Assembly (NCBI GenBank): GCA_027061425.1
Contig: JALSUN010000194.1
Coordinates: forward strand, 1 to 6,882
Source: Helicobacteraceae bacterium
GTDB taxonomy: Bacteria; Campylobacterota; Campylobacteria; Campylobacterales; Sulfurimonadaceae
Direction: 5' to 3'
DNA length: 6,882 nt
The translations under genes and the position numbers were made by a program. Shown here piece by piece: positions 1-6,714 of this stretch. Each line of letters opens with the position of its first letter. Within the stretch, counting starts at the first letter, position 1. The notes beneath the pieces are model-generated. The model saw only the letters and a list, made by a program, of their open reading frames with translations, was not told where the DNA came from and made no database searches.

Positions 1-926
1 AAAATCTCCATACGAATCATGCGTAAGGCATTTGAACGTTCACTTTTAGCCATATGAGAGATAGCCTCAGCAATTTCACTACTATACTTCTCATTTATAA
101 GCTTCTCAACTTCCTCTGTCTCCATAGTATGTAAGACCATAGGTATCGCCTGCTTTACAAATGGCCTAAAAGCATTTTCATAAGCGAGGTTGGCATTTTT
201 AAGCGTCTCTTGAGCCTGAGTCAATGTCGCTATAAACTCCTCTTCAGGCATAATATTTGAGTTGTAGTTTTCTATGGTGTCCACACCCATCGCTGGGTCT
301 ATCATCGGGTCAACCATAGCAGTTGACAACAGTTCAACCTCTACAGAACCTACCGCCCTCATCTCAATCATCAGCAAGTCATCTTTGCTACCTGCGACAA
401 AAAGGTCTAGGGTACTCTCTTGAAGTTGTGTCATAGTAGGGTTAATGATAACGGCACCATCTACCTTGGCTACACGACACGCTGTAACAGAACTTGTGAT
501 ACCTATGTCTGATACATAGAGTGCTGCAGAAGCAGCATTAAGCGCCAAGGCTTGCAAATCAGCATCGTTATCAACACTTAAGACCATTACAGTAAGCTGT
601 ACAGGGTTTGTAAAACCTTTAGGAAAAAGAGGACGTAAAGAGCGGTCAATCAGACGAGAAGTCAAAGCTTCAAAATCACTCGCCTTGCTTTCACGCTTAA
701 TGTAACCACCTGGTATCTTGCCTGCAGCATATGTTTTTTCAACATACTGTACCGTCAGTGGTAAAAAGTCACCACTTGCAAACTCATTTTCATCTATCAC
801 GACTGTTGCTAACAACACCGTGTTACCACTCTTTAGCCACACAGAACCATTGGCCTGTTTTGCCACGACAGAGAGGGCATACTCTTCTGTTTTGTTATCC
901 AAGTCTATCAGTACGTTATAATCCAT
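1..926 (-). CDS. pnp: Polyribonucleotide nucleotidyltransferase (PNPase), N-terminal 308 residues; runs off the left edge
   Basis: PNPase degrades RNA 3' to 5' by phosphorolysis, releasing nucleoside diphosphates, and acts in cytoplasmic mRNA decay and RNA quality control. I translated 308 codons with no stop from the ATG at 926 to the window edge. The most diagnostic block is at residues 68-119 (AGKIPGGYIKRES, then LTSRLIDRSLRPLFPKGF, then VLSVD), which matches the first RNase PH-like domain of PNPase. Residues about 121-190 continue with ALNAASAAL, a variant of the usual ASAAL stretch, and LDLFVAGS. From about residue 230 the helical linker begins. The catalytic second RNase PH domain and the KH and S1 RNA-binding domains lie outside the window. 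The start is fixed by a GGAG Shine-Dalgarno element inside the last codons of the upstream phosphoribosyltransferase gene, whose stop is 1 base away, so translation is probably coupled. Identification is firm; completeness cannot be judged. Confidence 0.96.
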   Translation of the reverse strand, partial: MDYNVLIDLDNKTEEYALSVVAKQANGSVWLKSGNTVLLATVVIDENEFASGDFLPLTVQYVEKTYAAGKIPGGYIKRESKASDFEALTSRLIDRSLRPLFPKGFTNPVQLTVMVLSVDNDADLQALALNAASAALYVSDIGITSSVTACRVAKVDGAVIINPTMTQLQESTLDLFVAGSKDDLLMIEMRAVGSVEVELLSTAMVDPMIDPAMGVDTIENYNSNIMPEEEFIATLTQAQETLKNANLAYENAFRPFVKQAIPMVLHTMETEEVEKLINEKYSSEIAEAISHMAKSERSNALRMIRMEI

Positions 927-927
927 G

Positions 928-1572
928 TTACGCTCCTATATAAGTTTCTATTTGTGTATCAGTCACACTCTCAAAGTCTCGATAATAACTTTCAGTATCT
1001 ACATAATCTTGCAACGAAGAGACTACAAACACCTCATCTGCTAAAGGTTCCAAACCCTCTAATATATCACTTGGGATAACGGGTACAGCTACATAAACAG
1101 CTTTGGGATTCATAGCGAGTACCGTTTTAATAGCACCTAATAGCTTCAAACCACTCTCTGCACCCTCATCGATCAACAGTACAGTTTCTGACTCCATGTC
1201 TTTAAAGTGTCTCCCCTTACGGTACTTATAGATAGAGCTCAAAATCTTCTCTTCATGTTTGCGAGAGGCCTCACCATAAATATAATCGAGTTTGATATCA
1301 AAAGCTTTCACCAACTTTTCATTGATAACAATCTCTTCGAATTCCGTCACTCTTGCCAATTCACAGTTGGCATTTTTAGGGGCAGAGATAGTAGCTGAAA
1401 AGAGATAATCTTGAGGCAGTTTTAGACGTCTGTTAAGATGATAGATAATCTCTAACCCACCAGATGAGACCGCAACCAACTGCCACTTTTCACTCTTCAT
1501 CTGCTCTATAGGAAGCTGCTCCTTGAGTTTAAGTGCGGCATCTTCTCTGTTTTCAAACATAAATTTTCTCAT
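928..1572 (-). CDS. Phosphoribosyltransferase-like protein (COG1926-like), precise substrate unknown
   Basis: A 214-residue cytoplasmic protein with a type I phosphoribosyltransferase layout. Residues 131-141 (VLLIDEGAESG) fit the PRPP-binding loop: a hydrophobic strand, two acidic residues, a short loop and Ser/Thr-Gly. The usual sequence is closer to DDGxATG. Residues 33-40 (VAVSSGGL) resemble the substrate-side Gly-Gly loop of this family, and the tail YYRDFESVTD (196-205) resembles the family's aromatic-x-DF-x-x-x-x-D ending. The reaction would normally be transfer of a phosphoribosyl group between PRPP and a base, but no substrate can be assigned. The gene lies 8 bases after the lptD stop and 1 base before pnp. 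Its Shine-Dalgarno sequence AGGAG overlaps the lptD stop codon. The context next to pnp suggests a nucleotide-related role, which is inference. The loop is divergent enough that a non-catalytic, PRPP-sensing or regulatory role is possible. Confidence 0.8.
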   Translation of the reverse strand: MRKFMFENREDAALKLKEQLPIEQMKSEKWQLVAVSSGGLEIIYHLNRRLKLPQDYLFSATISAPKNANCELARVTEFEEIVINEKLVKAFDIKLDYIYGEASRKHEEKILSSIYKYRKGRHFKDMESETVLLIDEGAESGLKLLGAIKTVLAMNPKAVYVAVPVIPSDILEGLEPLADEVFVVSSLQDYVDTESYYRDFESVTDTQIETYIGA

Positions 1573-1580
1573 ATCAACTC

Positions 1581-3758
1581 CTATTGACTGCTAAGGGTGT
1601 CTGTCGTTCTATAGGCCAGATCAGAGCCACCTAAAGGTTTCATAATGACGGTAATGTAGATATACTTGTCATACACACTGCTTGTAATCCCCCCACGTAA
1701 AAGAACAGGACGGTTGTTCTCAACATATCTCAGACCAAAATCCCAGCATCTTTTAGAGTACAAGAACCCTACTTCTGCATATTTTTTTACCCTCGTCTCT
1801 AAATCATAAGCATATTTTGTAAAATATTTATAGTGTTTGTCGTAACGGTAAGAGAGATCTGTGTTAAGATATCTTGTTAGCGGGTGTACCTGATCTCTAT
1901 ACCCCTTGTTCTCATACAAAAAAGAGAAACCAAAATTAAAAGCTCTATCATTGTAGCGAATTGTGTTTAGAGTTTTTGCCACTTCTGAACGTTGAAAACT
2001 GTAAAAAGTGTTATCGTAAAAAGAGATCCTGTCTGTAATACTCCAGCGCAGTTCATTTTCAAATTCACCTAACCCTGTATCTTCGCCTGTTACGGTATCA
2101 ACATTGATAGGTTGTGAGAGTCTATGATAGATCTTCTCTTTCCCACTAGTATCTAAAATATACTGCGTAAATTCAAGGTGAACATTGTCTTTAACCTTAG
2201 AGAGGGTATAAAACTCACAGTCTAGAGGATATAGTGGATTATCTGTAGAACAATTGGCATCGACATTTTCATAGTACCCGCTCTTTTCATCAGTTCCAAA
2301 AAAAGTATAATTCGCGGTAAAGCCCATAGTATGACTGTACTCTGTATAGCCTTTAGTCAAAGAAGTGGATCCCTCTAAAGAGTGGGAAAGATTACCATAG
2401 TACCCTGACTCATAGATCTCGTCACTACTCACATTACCATCAGGTTGATCTCGAAAATCTATAAGACGTCCATGCAGTTTTGCCTTATACGCGACATTCA
2501 CATACTCGTCAAAAAGTGCGGTTTGTAGCGTAACAGGTACATTGACTTCTAACTCAGAACCTTTGTTGCCTTCAACACGTGTATAGTTATTAGCGTTCAT
2601 GTTTACCGTGTAATAGAGATGTTGGTCTATAAAAGCATCTAAGTAGTGGTGGTATTGAAGTGTTGGAAGCTTCTGTAGTGTCGAATCTCTTTTATCTATA
2701 TTTTGTGGGTTGAGATCTAAATAATATTTAAAATAACTGCCATAATAGTTATCTTCTTCATTATAAAAAAGGTTGGCACGTGAAAAGACTTGGTTAGAGG
2801 TGACATTGTTTATGGTGTCACTGCTTGCCAAGTTGATATAGTCAACATCATTCATCCAGTGGGCATCTACATAGAGTCCAGACTGTCCTTCTAAATCCCA
2901 TCCTAACCAGTTATTAAACACCTTAGTGTTTTCATAATTCACATCAAATCCATAATGACTTCTGTTTTGAAGAAGATTCTTTTCGTAGTAACTCTCCTTT
3001 TCTCCAAAGTATCCTAGAGTCACACTACCTGATGAGTTGGCTGAGTCTACAAACCTGACCGTACCATATATCCCTTGTCCACGGAGTGTACGCACTTGAG
3101 GTTTCAACTCTATATCCACACTTGGGCCAACAACGATATAGACCGGTTGTTCATAATAAAACCCTTCCGGACTAGAGAGGCCTACTGTAGGGATAAGAAG
3201 ACCCGTACGTCTTGTAGTGTCTAAAGAGTACCCAAAGTAAGGTGTATAAAAGACCGGAACACCACCGATATGGAATCGGGCGTTATAGAGGTTTACCCAC
3301 TGTGTTTCATCATTATAATCTGCAGAACTAAAATAGATCTCCCACATAGGGTTGTCTGGATCACAACCAGAGACAAGACCACTTTCTACATTAAAATCAT
3401 TTTTACAGACAACTGTTTTACTTGAACTTAGCCATACCTGTTGTTGTTTAGAGTACATATAAAAAGGAGAGATCTCTCGTTTTTTCTCTTTCAAGTTGAG
3501 TTTAACATACTCTCCCATTATCTGATAACTGCTACCTTGAAGGATTACAACATTTCCAAAAAGCTCTAACACAGAGCTGTTTTTGTCATAAATAGCCCGG
3601 TCCGCACTCAGATAACTGTCTTTATAAATAACAAACACCTCTTCATCTGCTATTACTTTAGAGCCTTGAGAGGTTAGGTTGTTAGCATAAAATTCAATAT
3701 TGTCAACACCAAACAGAAGCGTGTGTAAGAGGAGAAAGAGAGAAAGGAGTTTAAACAT
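1581..3758 (-). CDS. lptD: LPS-assembly outer-membrane protein LptD
   Basis: LptD (formerly Imp/OstA) forms, with the lipoprotein LptE, the outer-membrane translocon that inserts lipopolysaccharide into the outer leaflet. From the ATG at 3758 it is 725 residues, near the family's usual length. Residues 1-17 are a hydrophobic signal peptide. Residues about 20-115 form the periplasmic LptA-like jellyroll (VIADEEVFVIYKDSYLSADR, then ELFGNVVILQG). C132 is followed by DPDNPMW, and RRTGLLIPTVG (183-193) is a typical LptD stretch at the start of the barrel. The rest is rich in alternating aromatic and polar residues, as in beta-barrel strands. Cysteines are at 118, 132, 503, 514 and 671; E. coli uses four for two disulphides, ending in a Cys-Cys pair that is a single Cys here. 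A TTG at 3764 would add two residues, but ATG is preferred. The ATG overlaps the upstream stop by 8 bases with no clear Shine-Dalgarno, implying coupling. Confidence 0.93.
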   Translation of the reverse strand: MFKLLSLFLLLHTLLFGVDNIEFYANNLTSQGSKVIADEEVFVIYKDSYLSADRAIYDKNSSVLELFGNVVILQGSSYQIMGEYVKLNLKEKKREISPFYMYSKQQQVWLSSSKTVVCKNDFNVESGLVSGCDPDNPMWEIYFSSADYNDETQWVNLYNARFHIGGVPVFYTPYFGYSLDTTRRTGLLIPTVGLSSPEGFYYEQPVYIVVGPSVDIELKPQVRTLRGQGIYGTVRFVDSANSSGSVTLGYFGEKESYYEKNLLQNRSHYGFDVNYENTKVFNNWLGWDLEGQSGLYVDAHWMNDVDYINLASSDTINNVTSNQVFSRANLFYNEEDNYYGSYFKYYLDLNPQNIDKRDSTLQKLPTLQYHHYLDAFIDQHLYYTVNMNANNYTRVEGNKGSELEVNVPVTLQTALFDEYVNVAYKAKLHGRLIDFRDQPDGNVSSDEIYESGYYGNLSHSLEGSTSLTKGYTEYSHTMGFTANYTFFGTDEKSGYYENVDANCSTDNPLYPLDCEFYTLSKVKDNVHLEFTQYILDTSGKEKIYHRLSQPINVDTVTGEDTGLGEFENELRWSITDRISFYDNTFYSFQRSEVAKTLNTIRYNDRAFNFGFSFLYENKGYRDQVHPLTRYLNTDLSYRYDKHYKYFTKYAYDLETRVKKYAEVGFLYSKRCWDFGLRYVENNRPVLLRGGITSSVYDKYIYITVIMKPLGGSDLAYRTTDTLSSQ

Positions 3759-4200
3759 TGACAACTAAAGTTCTGGCCGTTTTATCATGCCAACTCTCTC
3801 TGTTTTTAGTATAAAATGCCCATACAAATCCTAAGTAAAAAACACTTTCACTGATGATTCTAAAAACAGAGCGGTTCAGTGCACTTGCAAAACGTGGTTT
3901 GTCTAAGGTGTCTCGTTCAACCACGGCTATCTTCATCAGCATTTTTCCCAAGGTGGCACCATATTGATAGACAAATATTGTTTGATAAATGATTTTTATT
4001 AACATATACTCAAGTGTATAGTTCTGAACTAAAGCGACGATGGCTTCTGGATCACTTACCTGTTGAAGTTGATCATAAATAATAATGATAAAAAGGAAGG
4101 AGGTTAACATCTCATCTACAAAAAAGGCTATAGCCCGCTTTTGAATTGTTGCCAACTCCAAATGCTCACTTAGTAACCTGTTTTGTATCTCATCACTCAT
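3751..4200 (-). CDS. RDD-family small integral membrane protein
   Basis: A 149-residue inner-membrane protein of the RDD family, whose function is mostly unknown. The family motif is in KRAIAFFVDEML (21-32), where R22 and D29 are kept and the second Asp is Glu (E30). Hydrophobic segments at about 23-41, 62-79 and 113-130 fit three transmembrane helices. The conserved loop GATLGK (81-86) and the C-terminal SWHDKTARTLVV (136-147) are both typical of RDD proteins. It starts 10 bases after the purD stop, with a weak AGG element ahead of the ATG, and its last 8 bases overlap the lptD start. Some RDD proteins are suggested to affect ion transport. Nothing here shows a substrate, and neighbouring lptD does not prove an envelope-assembly role. 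Confidence 0.88.
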   Translation of the reverse strand: MSDEIQNRLLSEHLELATIQKRAIAFFVDEMLTSFLFIIIIYDQLQQVSDPEAIVALVQNYTLEYMLIKIIYQTIFVYQYGATLGKMLMKIAVVERDTLDKPRFASALNRSVFRIISESVFYLGFVWAFYTKNRESWHDKTARTLVVNV

Positions 4201-4210
4201 TGGGTGTTAC

Positions 4211-5479
4211 CTAGAGTGCTTGATATGCGATGTCAGTACGTAGTTTTTTACCTGCAAAATGTACTTGACCACAAAGGGCATAAGCTCTGTCTCTTGCCTC
4301 TTGAATACTCTCACCAAGGCCAACACAGACAAGAACACGTCCACCATCAGCATAAAGTTTGCCTTCCTCATCACTACTCACACCGGCATAAGAGATATGT
4401 GTATGTTTGCTGATATCTTCATGGACGATCTCATCTACTACTATTTCTGCAGGAGGAGTAGAACTGTATGGGTACTCTTTACTTGCCATCACCACACCCA
4501 CTGCATACTCATCTGAGAACTCAACATGTAGTGTGTCTAACTGTTTTGTTGCTGCTTTGTAAAAAAGTTCAGAAGCTGGAGTTTTAAGAAGAGGCATTAA
4601 GATCTCGCACTCAGGGTCTCCAAAACGTACATTAAACTCTAATGTTATAGGTTCGCCATTAACTACCATGATGCCAATAAAAAGCACACCCTCAAATGGT
4701 GCGCCTTCCTCTTTCATACCAGAAAGCGTCGGACGGATGACACGCTCTTTTACTTTTTCATAAAGTACATCATCTACGAGAGGGGTTGGCGCATAAGCAC
4801 CCATACCACCTGTGTTAGGACCTTCGTCACCATCTAAAAGACGTTTATGGTCTTGCGCTGCTTGTAGTAAAATAAAGTCATCACCATCACATATAGCAAA
4901 CATAGAGAGCTCATAACCATCCAGGAACTCTTCAACAATCACTTTTTTACCTGCATCACCAAATGACTTACCACTTAACATCTCAGAAACAGCTTTTTTA
5001 GCCTCGTCATGACTCATAGCAATAATCACACCTTTACCACCACAAAGGCCATCTGCTTTAACAACAATAGGCGCTGTTAAGGTATCAACAAACTTAAATG
5101 CCTCTTCAATATGACCTGTCTCTATGTAAGCTGCAGTAGGGATCTTGTACTTGGCCAAAAAGTTTTTCATATAAACTTTTGAGCCTTCAAGCTGCGCTGC
5201 CTCTTTACTTGGACCAAATATCGTCAGACCCTTAGCCTTAAAGATGTCAACAACACCATCAACAAGTGGTGCTTCTGGACCCACGATTGTCAAGTCGATG
5301 TTATTTGCAAGAGCAAAAACTGCAAGTTCGTTGTAATCTTTTATAGAAAGGTTTTCACCGATCTCGTTAGTAGCGCCATTACCTGGAGCAAAATAGATTT
5401 TCTCAACTGCGTCATCTTTTTTTAAAGCACGCCCTATAGAGTACTCACGACCACCACTACCTAATATCAATATATTCAT
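4211..5479 (-). CDS. purD: Phosphoribosylamine-glycine ligase (GAR synthetase)
   Basis: PurD catalyses the second step of de novo purine synthesis: ATP-dependent joining of glycine to 5-phosphoribosylamine to give glycinamide ribonucleotide. From the ATG at 5479 it is 422 residues, close to the E. coli enzyme. The N-domain starts with a dinucleotide-fold-like strand and GSGGRE (7-12), followed by GPEAPL (67-72). The ATP-grasp core shows KADGLCGGKGV (141-151), GPNTGGMGAY (220-229) and the metal- and substrate-binding EFNVRFGDPE (281-290). The C-domain has DGGRVL (378-383) and ends RTDIAYQAL. An ATG at 5494 in the same frame would add five residues (MRSKF), but it lacks a ribosome site and covers the good GGAG element that serves 5479. 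It is the first protein gene of the purD-pnp block and follows the 6S-type RNA gene by about 70 bases. I see no clear promoter of its own, so read-through or processing is possible. Confidence 0.97.
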   Translation of the reverse strand: MNILILGSGGREYSIGRALKKDDAVEKIYFAPGNGATNEIGENLSIKDYNELAVFALANNIDLTIVGPEAPLVDGVVDIFKAKGLTIFGPSKEAAQLEGSKVYMKNFLAKYKIPTAAYIETGHIEEAFKFVDTLTAPIVVKADGLCGGKGVIIAMSHDEAKKAVSEMLSGKSFGDAGKKVIVEEFLDGYELSMFAICDGDDFILLQAAQDHKRLLDGDEGPNTGGMGAYAPTPLVDDVLYEKVKERVIRPTLSGMKEEGAPFEGVLFIGIMVVNGEPITLEFNVRFGDPECEILMPLLKTPASELFYKAATKQLDTLHVEFSDEYAVGVVMASKEYPYSSTPPAEIVVDEIVHEDISKHTHISYAGVSSDEEGKLYADGGRVLVCVGLGESIQEARDRAYALCGQVHFAGKKLRTDIAYQAL

Positions 5480-5486
5480 AAACTTG

Positions 5487-5490
5487 CTCC
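5487..5490 (-). promoter_or_regulatory. purD Shine-Dalgarno site (decides the start)
   Basis: GGAG on the minus strand lies 7 bases before the ATG at 5479, an ideal spacing. It sits inside the five-codon extension that would be read from the further-upstream ATG at 5494. This, together with the usual N-terminus of PurD beginning directly with the nucleotide-fold strand, favours 5479 as the true start. Confidence 0.75.
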
Positions 5491-5551
5491 GCATATAGAT
5501 GTAAAATTTTTAGATAAAACAAAATCATTGTCTCAACTAAAAATTTAGTTT

Positions 5552-5747
5552 AAAAGCCCGGATGGCCGGTCCGCAAATAGCTTTGGTTCTCAAAGCCGAA
5601 AAAACAGCAAATCGAGCGTCTCCTTAGGTAGCAATCTCTCGGGTTTAACCCCTCAAACAAGACCACCGCACACAGAGACATCTACAGACATTCACAAAAA
5701 GAAAATGTAGAACCCTCATAAGGCGAGATATCGCACCATCTAGACTC
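5552..5747 (-). ncRNA. ssrS: 6S RNA (candidate), about 196 nt, upstream of purD
   Basis: No credible protein is encoded here, but the minus strand folds like 6S RNA, the rod-shaped regulator that mimics an open promoter and occupies housekeeping RNA polymerase. The 5' end (5746-5735) pairs with the 3' end (5566-5555) in a 12-position closing helix with one mismatch. Just inside, small hairpins face each other across a central bubble: GCGA-UAUC-UCGC (5734-5723) and GCUUUG-AGAAC-CAAAGC (5596-5580). The far arm is an irregular rod, for example GUCUC 5679-5675 with GAGAC 5622-5618, and UCUACA 5711-5706 with UGUAGA 5686-5681. The closing helix ends in UUUU (5555-5552), so it may double as the terminator. 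A perfect TATAAT precedes it, and about 196 nt is a normal 6S length. From memory, a conserved structured RNA is reported upstream of purD in this phylum, and a 6S RNA is known in Helicobacter. The identification rests on structure and position, not on an alignment. Confidence 0.72.
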
Positions 5748-5752
5748 TTTTC

Positions 5753-5758
5753 ATTATA
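5753..5758 (-). promoter_or_regulatory. -10 box of the 6S-type RNA promoter
   Basis: A consensus TATAAT, preceded directly by TG within a T-rich run, sits 7 bases before the 5' end of the closing helix (A5746). No TTGACA-like -35 is present at the expected spacing. That is normal for sigma-70 promoters of Campylobacterota, which rely on the -10 box and AT-rich upstream DNA. Confidence 0.75.
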
Positions 5759-5775
5759 CAAAAATAGAGCTTTTC

Positions 5776-5826
5776 TAGGGATAAAACGGGGTGGGTTTTG
5801 TATCATAAATGAGAGAATCATCCCTA
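5776..5826. repeat. 7-base inverted repeat upstream of the 6S-type RNA promoter
   Basis: TAGGGAT at 5776-5782 is repeated in inverted form as ATCCCTA at 5820-5826, with 37 bases between. The near arm ends 18 bases upstream of the -10 box and overlaps the -35 region. Arm centres are 44 bases apart, about four helical turns, so a protein bound at both arms would sit on roughly the same face of the DNA. It could be an operator or a chance repeat; the spacer is too long for a convincing hairpin. Confidence 0.35.
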
Positions 5827-5861
5827 AAACAAAAACATTATGAATAACTGTTGATTTTTGA

Positions 5862-6491
5862 CTATAACTGCTGTGCCAAGGCGACGCAAGCATCTACATT
5901 TGGAATCTTTGGCATAGTGTAATTCACATCAGTAGGAAGTGCTTTTGCTGTGGTTGTACCTATGGCAATAACCTTGTAACTGCTTTTAAGTGTGTAGTAC
6001 TTTAAAAAACACTCTATTGTAAATGGTGAGGTAAAGATAAGTGTAGCATCATCCGGAAGCACAATATTTTGACAAGCGTCATTGCATGAGGTTTCATAAA
6101 CTATAACATCGTCTATAGCAATACCACGTTTTTGCACACGTTCTTTAAAGTTTGAAGCCACTACCTTTGGACGGGGATATAACCAACGGAGTGAAGCATA
6201 TTTGGAAGCAATAATACCGTCAAGAGAGTCGCCATACCCATCCCCACGATCTAATAAAGTGCCTCCTGCATTTTTTACCATCTCCTCTGTTTTAGAGGCA
6301 ATGGTAAGTGCCGGAAGATTTTTCCAATCTGGTGAGATCTTTTCTAAGGCTGTTACCGCTTGTTTTGAGGTTAAGACAATGGCGTCATAGTTAGTAAAAT
6401 CAATTTTTGGTTGTAAAAAAAGTGTATTTAAAATAGGAATATGAGTTACATCGGAGTGGGTTGTTTTTGAGAAGAGATAGATTTTTTTCAA
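5862..6491 (-). CDS. hemD: Uroporphyrinogen-III synthase
   Basis: HemD closes and isomerises linear hydroxymethylbilane to uroporphyrinogen III, the branch point for haem, sirohaem and cobalamin in the cytoplasm. The protein has 209 residues, shorter than the roughly 246 of E. coli. It shows the two similar alpha/beta halves of the family: IVLTSKQAV (38-46) in the first, and VYET (131-134), IFTSPFTIECFLK (152-164) and AIGTTTAKAL (176-185) in the second, ending in PKIPNVDACVALA. Sequence conservation in HemD is always weak, so these short blocks are the main support. The start is a TTG at 6491: no in-frame ATG lies nearby, the next Met is residue 71, and an AGGA site stands 6 bases upstream. 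The gene stands alone between the 6S-type RNA and the structured gap after guaA, and probably has its own promoter. Confidence 0.9.
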   Translation of the reverse strand: MKKIYLFSKTTHSDVTHIPILNTLFLQPKIDFTNYDAIVLTSKQAVTALEKISPDWKNLPALTIASKTEEMVKNAGGTLLDRGDGYGDSLDGIIASKYASLRWLYPRPKVVASNFKERVQKRGIAIDDVIVYETSCNDACQNIVLPDDATLIFTSPFTIECFLKYYTLKSSYKVIAIGTTTAKALPTDVNYTMPKIPNVDACVALAQQL

Positions 6492-6497
6492 GGTTCT

Positions 6498-6501
6498 TCC
6501 T
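6498..6501 (-). promoter_or_regulatory. hemD Shine-Dalgarno site supporting the TTG start
   Basis: AGGA within AAGGAAG on the minus strand is 6 bases before the TTG at 6491. With no alternative ATG in frame within the first 70 codons, this site is the main argument that TTG is the initiator. Confidence 0.65.
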
Positions 6502-6534
6502 TTTCAGTCGAACTGTTTGGACGAAGGACTTTTA

Positions 6535-6540
6535 ATAATA
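6535..6540 (-). promoter_or_regulatory. Possible -10 box for hemD
   Basis: TATTAT, one base off the TATAAT consensus, lies in an AT-rich stretch (6531-6550) about 45 bases upstream of the hemD start. It would give a leader of about 35-40 bases. There is no -35 match. In AT-rich DNA such boxes arise by chance, so this is tentative, but a promoter is expected here because the upstream hairpin at 6715-6823 should separate guaA from hemD. Confidence 0.35.
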
Positions 6541-6583
6541 AATTTTTAACTTGTTGTTACAGCAGTTGCCGTATGGACGACAG

Positions 6584-6656
6584 GGGGACAGGGTCTGCCC
6601 CTTCGGGTACAGCTTTCCTTTCTCGCTTCGTTAGAAGAGTGAAAGTTGCTGTCCCC
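6584..6656. repeat. G+C-rich palindromic patch resembling a REP-type element
   Basis: Within a visibly G+C-richer island (about 6570-6670), the plus strand has a compact hairpin at 6584-6601: GGGG, a bulged A, CAG, loop GGT, CTG, CCCC. The outer arm GGGGACAG (6584-6591) recurs inverted as CTGTCCCC at 6649-6656. Between them another hairpin folds at 6618-6645, with CTTTC/GAAAG and CTTC/GAAG around a GTTA loop. Short G+C-rich palindromes with a bulge, placed between genes, are the hallmark of REP sequences mobilised by RAYT (TnpA-REP) proteins. No such gene is in the window. It could equally be a degraded element or a structured RNA. Confidence 0.45.
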
Positions 6657-6714
6657 GTGCTGGAACGCGCTAAACGCCAAAAAAAATTTATCGAAGTTCA
6701 GACAGCTCGTTTTG

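Noticed and set aside
718..943. Plus-strand open frames inside pnp
   Set aside because: They are antisense shadows of the clearly identified PNPase reading frame.
4183..4516. Plus-strand open frames across the purD 3' end
   Set aside because: Antisense to PurD, low-complexity His/Tyr-rich translations typical of shadow frames.
5510..5551. Short AT hairpins between the 6S-type RNA and purD (AACTAA/TTAGTT and ACAA/TTGT on the minus strand) as a riboswitch or attenuator
   Set aside because: The stems are 4-6 weak pairs and match no riboswitch class I know; no conserved core was seen.
5830..5860. Possible hemD terminator: CAAAAA (5830-5835) inverted at 5855-5860 with T-rich DNA after it on the minus strand
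   Set aside because: The stem is only six mostly A-T pairs with a 19-base loop, too weak to call a terminator in AT-rich DNA.
5645..5893. Minus-strand open frame of 82 codons overlapping the hemD end and the 6S-type RNA
   Set aside because: Its sequence has no recognisable domain, no good ribosome site, overlaps the end of hemD in another frame and crosses the 6S-type promoter and RNA. The RNA fold explains the region better.
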